In this document: one piece after another, positions 62,240 to 64,000 of the stretch
Layout of the letters: each line of letters starts with the position of its first letter
Position numbering within the stretch: the first letter of the stretch is position 1
Made by a program: the position numbers and the translations under genes
Notes under the pieces: model-generated
Told to the model about the DNA's origin: nothing
Database searches by the model: none
The model's input: the letters and a program-made list of their open reading frames with translations, nothing else
NCBI RefSeq assembly: GCF_000406165.1
Contig: NZ_CM001977.1
Location: 2,260,015 to 2,324,014 of the forward strand
Reading direction: 5' to 3'
Origin: Dickeya zeae NCPPB 2538
GTDB lineage: Bacteria; Pseudomonadota; Gammaproteobacteria; Enterobacterales; Enterobacteriaceae
DNA: 64,000 nucleotides

Positions 62240-62520
62240 ACCCCCTCCTTCGAAAAAATAACCAAACCGGAAAAACGCCAGACTTTCCGAAACAATTGCC
62301 CGCTCATCATGAGTTGGCCGTATGGAACACGGCCTAATACTGGCATCCCCTCGCAGGTGGCGAAGAGAGGCATGTCACACTGGTGACAGCATTTACACGT
62401 GGAATATGACGCGCCACACAGTTTACTAACCATTTACCGGCAACCAATAGCATGTCATTGATGGCAGACCATTTGTTATATGTGGCGTGGTGAGTTGTAT
62501 GGCGCTTAACGGGACTTAAC

Positions 62521-63093
62521 CTACTGGCTGGTGGACTGTTCGCTGGCCACGATGTCCTGAATGCGATAGGGATGGAATTTTAACGTGACGCGGCCATTGG
62601 TTACCGCCAGCGTTGGGTTGGGCAGTCGTTCATGCTCGCCTTGAGGGTGACTGAATTTCAATTTAATACCGGGTGCCGTCAGGGCTGCATCCGACAAACA
62701 GGACAGTGCGCGGGGATGAAATGTCGCCGGGTCGCCGGGCAATACCAATTCCACATGCTCCCACCCTTCATGCGGGTAATGCCGATTGCCTGGCCAGGGT
62801 AACTCCACGCAATCAATCTGCCACGGCCCAACGGTTAATGGCTGGTGCAGCGTGAACAGACAAATTGTTCGGCCATTAATCACGTTTTCCGATAACAAGG
62901 TACCACAAGCCAGTAATGCGGTACGCCAGTGCTCAGCGGTACTGTTTTGATGACAACGCAGGGATATGTGGTCGGCTTCAAACGCAGCCAGATCAAGCTC
63001 AAGCTGTTGCGCGAGTTGCTGGAGTTCTGTCGTAAAGCGGGAAAGATCATTCATTAAGGAGGGGGGAAGCGTCGACGGTAACAGAGCGGTCAT
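62521..63093 (-). CDS. yecM: YecM, VOC-superfamily protein
   Basis: 190 residues (E. coli YecM 188). Metal-binding VOC fold. Possible metal ligands are His in DHISLRCHQNSTAEHW (about residues 41-56), Glu in GWEHVELVLPGD (about 115-126) and the late KLKFSHPQGEHERLP. The reaction is unknown. Next to argS as in E. coli, divergently oriented. Confidence 0.92.
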   Translation of the reverse strand: MTALLPSTLPPSLMNDLSRFTTELQQLAQQLELDLAAFEADHISLRCHQNSTAEHWRTALLACGTLLSENVINGRTICLFTLHQPLTVGPWQIDCVELPWPGNRHYPHEGWEHVELVLPGDPATFHPRALSCLSDAALTAPGIKLKFSHPQGEHERLPNPTLAVTNGRVTLKFHPYRIQDIVASEQSTSQ

Positions 63094-63452
63094 TATTTCC
63101 TCATTAACCTGAATAAAATGTTTATTCAGTATAATTTAACATAGGCAGAATAACCGCCATCTTTTTTATGCTTTTTGTATCAAACAATGCTGACATTAGC
63201 CCCCTATTCTTGTCTTTTCATGTCATCATTGACAATGTTGGACAAACTTCATTTCAATCAAACAATAATACCAACAGGCACTATTAACAAAATGAAAGAA
63301 ATATAATATAAATTACAATTCATTGATTTTAAATGATTTTAAAAACCAGATGAGAGTATTCTTAAATATTCTCTGTAACATTGAGAAATAAACAAAAAGC
63401 AGATAACTTCGAAACTCCCCACTCTCCACTAAATGACTGAAGGGCATTCATC
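63094..63452. other. AT-rich region upstream of yecM
   Basis: No coding frame or RNA recognised in 359 bases. The stretch 63180-63420 is very A+T-rich. Contains the yecM promoter by position. Confidence 0.45.
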
Positions 63453-63569
63453 ATGTTACTAATAACGTTCTCTATGCTGGTTGTCATTGCTGGCTATTCT
63501 CTGTTCCGTCATTTCAAAACGATACAGAGCACACGCCTGAGTACGGATCGTCGACACAGACGGCGCTAA
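63453..63569 (+). CDS. Possible small membrane protein
   Basis: 38 residues. Hydrophobic N-terminal helix MLLITFSMLVVIAGYSLF (residues 1-18) followed by a basic tail ending TDRRHRRR. GAAGGG lies 8 bases before ATG 63453. One membrane span with a positive cytoplasmic end is typical of small regulatory membrane proteins. No homologue recognised; it may be chance. Confidence 0.42.
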   Translation: MLLITFSMLVVIAGYSLFRHFKTIQSTRLSTDRRHRRR

Positions 63570-63796
63570 GTTTTTTTTATAATTCCCTCCCTTCATTATT
63601 CCGGCTTGTCGGTAAGCCGTGTGTTTTACCTTAATTCTGACTATCGATAATGACAGCAAGTATCTTGCCGCATTATCAGGCACTGTATTTATTTTTTATT
63701 GCCGCCCCGCCCGGGGCGCTTGTTATGCAGCTCTGCTGACTACACCCCCCAAATATGGTATAAAGAAAGGCTTGATTCGTCATTTAGGGTAAACCG

Positions 63797-64000
63797 GTGA
63801 ATATTCAGGCTCTTCTTTCAGAAAAAGTCCATCAGGCAATGATTGCGGCGGGCGCGCCCGCTGACAGCGAAGCAATGGTTCGCCAGTCAGCAAAAGCGCA
63901 ATTTGGTGATTATCAGGCAAACGGTATCATGGCTGCCGCCAAAAAATTAGGCATGCCACCGCGCCAGTTAGCCGAAAAAGTCGTTAACACGCTGCAATTG
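63797..64000 (+). CDS. argS: Arginyl-tRNA synthetase (N-terminal part; cut by window end)
   Basis: First 68 codons only. Starts with GTG 63797 preceded by GGGTAAACC. MNIQALLSEKVHQAMIAAGA and QFGDYQANGIMAAAKKLG match the N-terminal additional domain of class I ArgRS, which contacts the tRNA elbow. The catalytic part lies beyond the window. Confidence 0.95.
   Translation, partial: MNIQALLSEKVHQAMIAAGAPADSEAMVRQSAKAQFGDYQANGIMAAAKKLGMPPRQLAEKVVNTLQL

Overview
The window reads as chromosomal DNA of a soft-rot enterobacterium, most likely Dickeya or a close relative in Pectobacteriaceae. The gene order matches the E. coli K-12 segments xthA-topB-ydjA-sppA-ansA-pncA-yeaC-msrB-gapA-yeaD-yeaE-mipA-yeaG-yeaH and yebY/sdsR...yebZ-yobA-holE-ptrB-purT-eda-zwf-hexR-pykA-lpxM-mepM-znuACB-ruvBAC-yebC-nudB-aspS-yecE-yecN-cmoAB-cutC-yecM-argS. 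Sequence divergence, an accessory amino-acid uptake locus, copies of an interspersed palindromic repeat and a zwf-eda pair without edd argue against E. coli itself. The genus is an inference, because no 16S or other marker is present.

Layout. 1-17.5 kb is core: a TRIC-type channel behind a tandem glycine riboswitch, DNA repair and topology (xthA, topB), SppA, asparaginase I, nicotinamidase, MsrB, GapA with a near-ideal CRP site, and the PrkA-type kinase operon yeaGH behind a canonical sigma-54 promoter. At 18.2-18.8 kb lie yebY and the sigma-S sRNA SdsR. A 6-kb element (18797-24782) has integrated exactly in the SdsR terminator, giving a 34-bp direct repeat at both ends. It carries a lambda-type excisionase and a lambda-type integrase broken by two in-frame TAG codons. 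Its cargo is a DUF6338-like membrane protein followed by five tandem mini-genes for about 40-residue polyproline peptides, a CoiA-like zinc-ribbon protein, a DUF6979-like protein and unknowns. 24.8-26.7 kb is AT-rich and gene-poor, with two orphan genes, one GIY-YIG-like. 26.7-32.9 kb is an IclR-controlled unit: RidA, a complete polar amino-acid ABC importer and a PLP-dependent amino-acid deaminase. Ferritin (ftnA) follows.

33.7-64 kb returns to core. CopC/CopD copper proteins and HolE come first, then oligopeptidase B and PurT with a perfect PurR box. The central-carbon block eda-zwf-hexR-pykA has a HexR operator before zwf. LpxM, MepM and the zinc importer ZnuABC with a Zur box follow. Next are the SOS-regulated ruvAB, the aspS-nudB-yebC-ruvC group, tRNA wobble-modifying CmoAB, CutC, YecM and the start of argS. 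Two small secreted proteins sit between pykA and lpxM, one built of 20-residue tandem repeats.

The most novel feature is the polyproline mini-gene array of the SdsR island (20195-21581). The five peptides differ in their N-terminal halves but share a basic Asn-Pro / Arg-Pro core and a polyproline tail. Each has its own ribosome binding site, and the array is tied to an upstream membrane protein by gene overlap.
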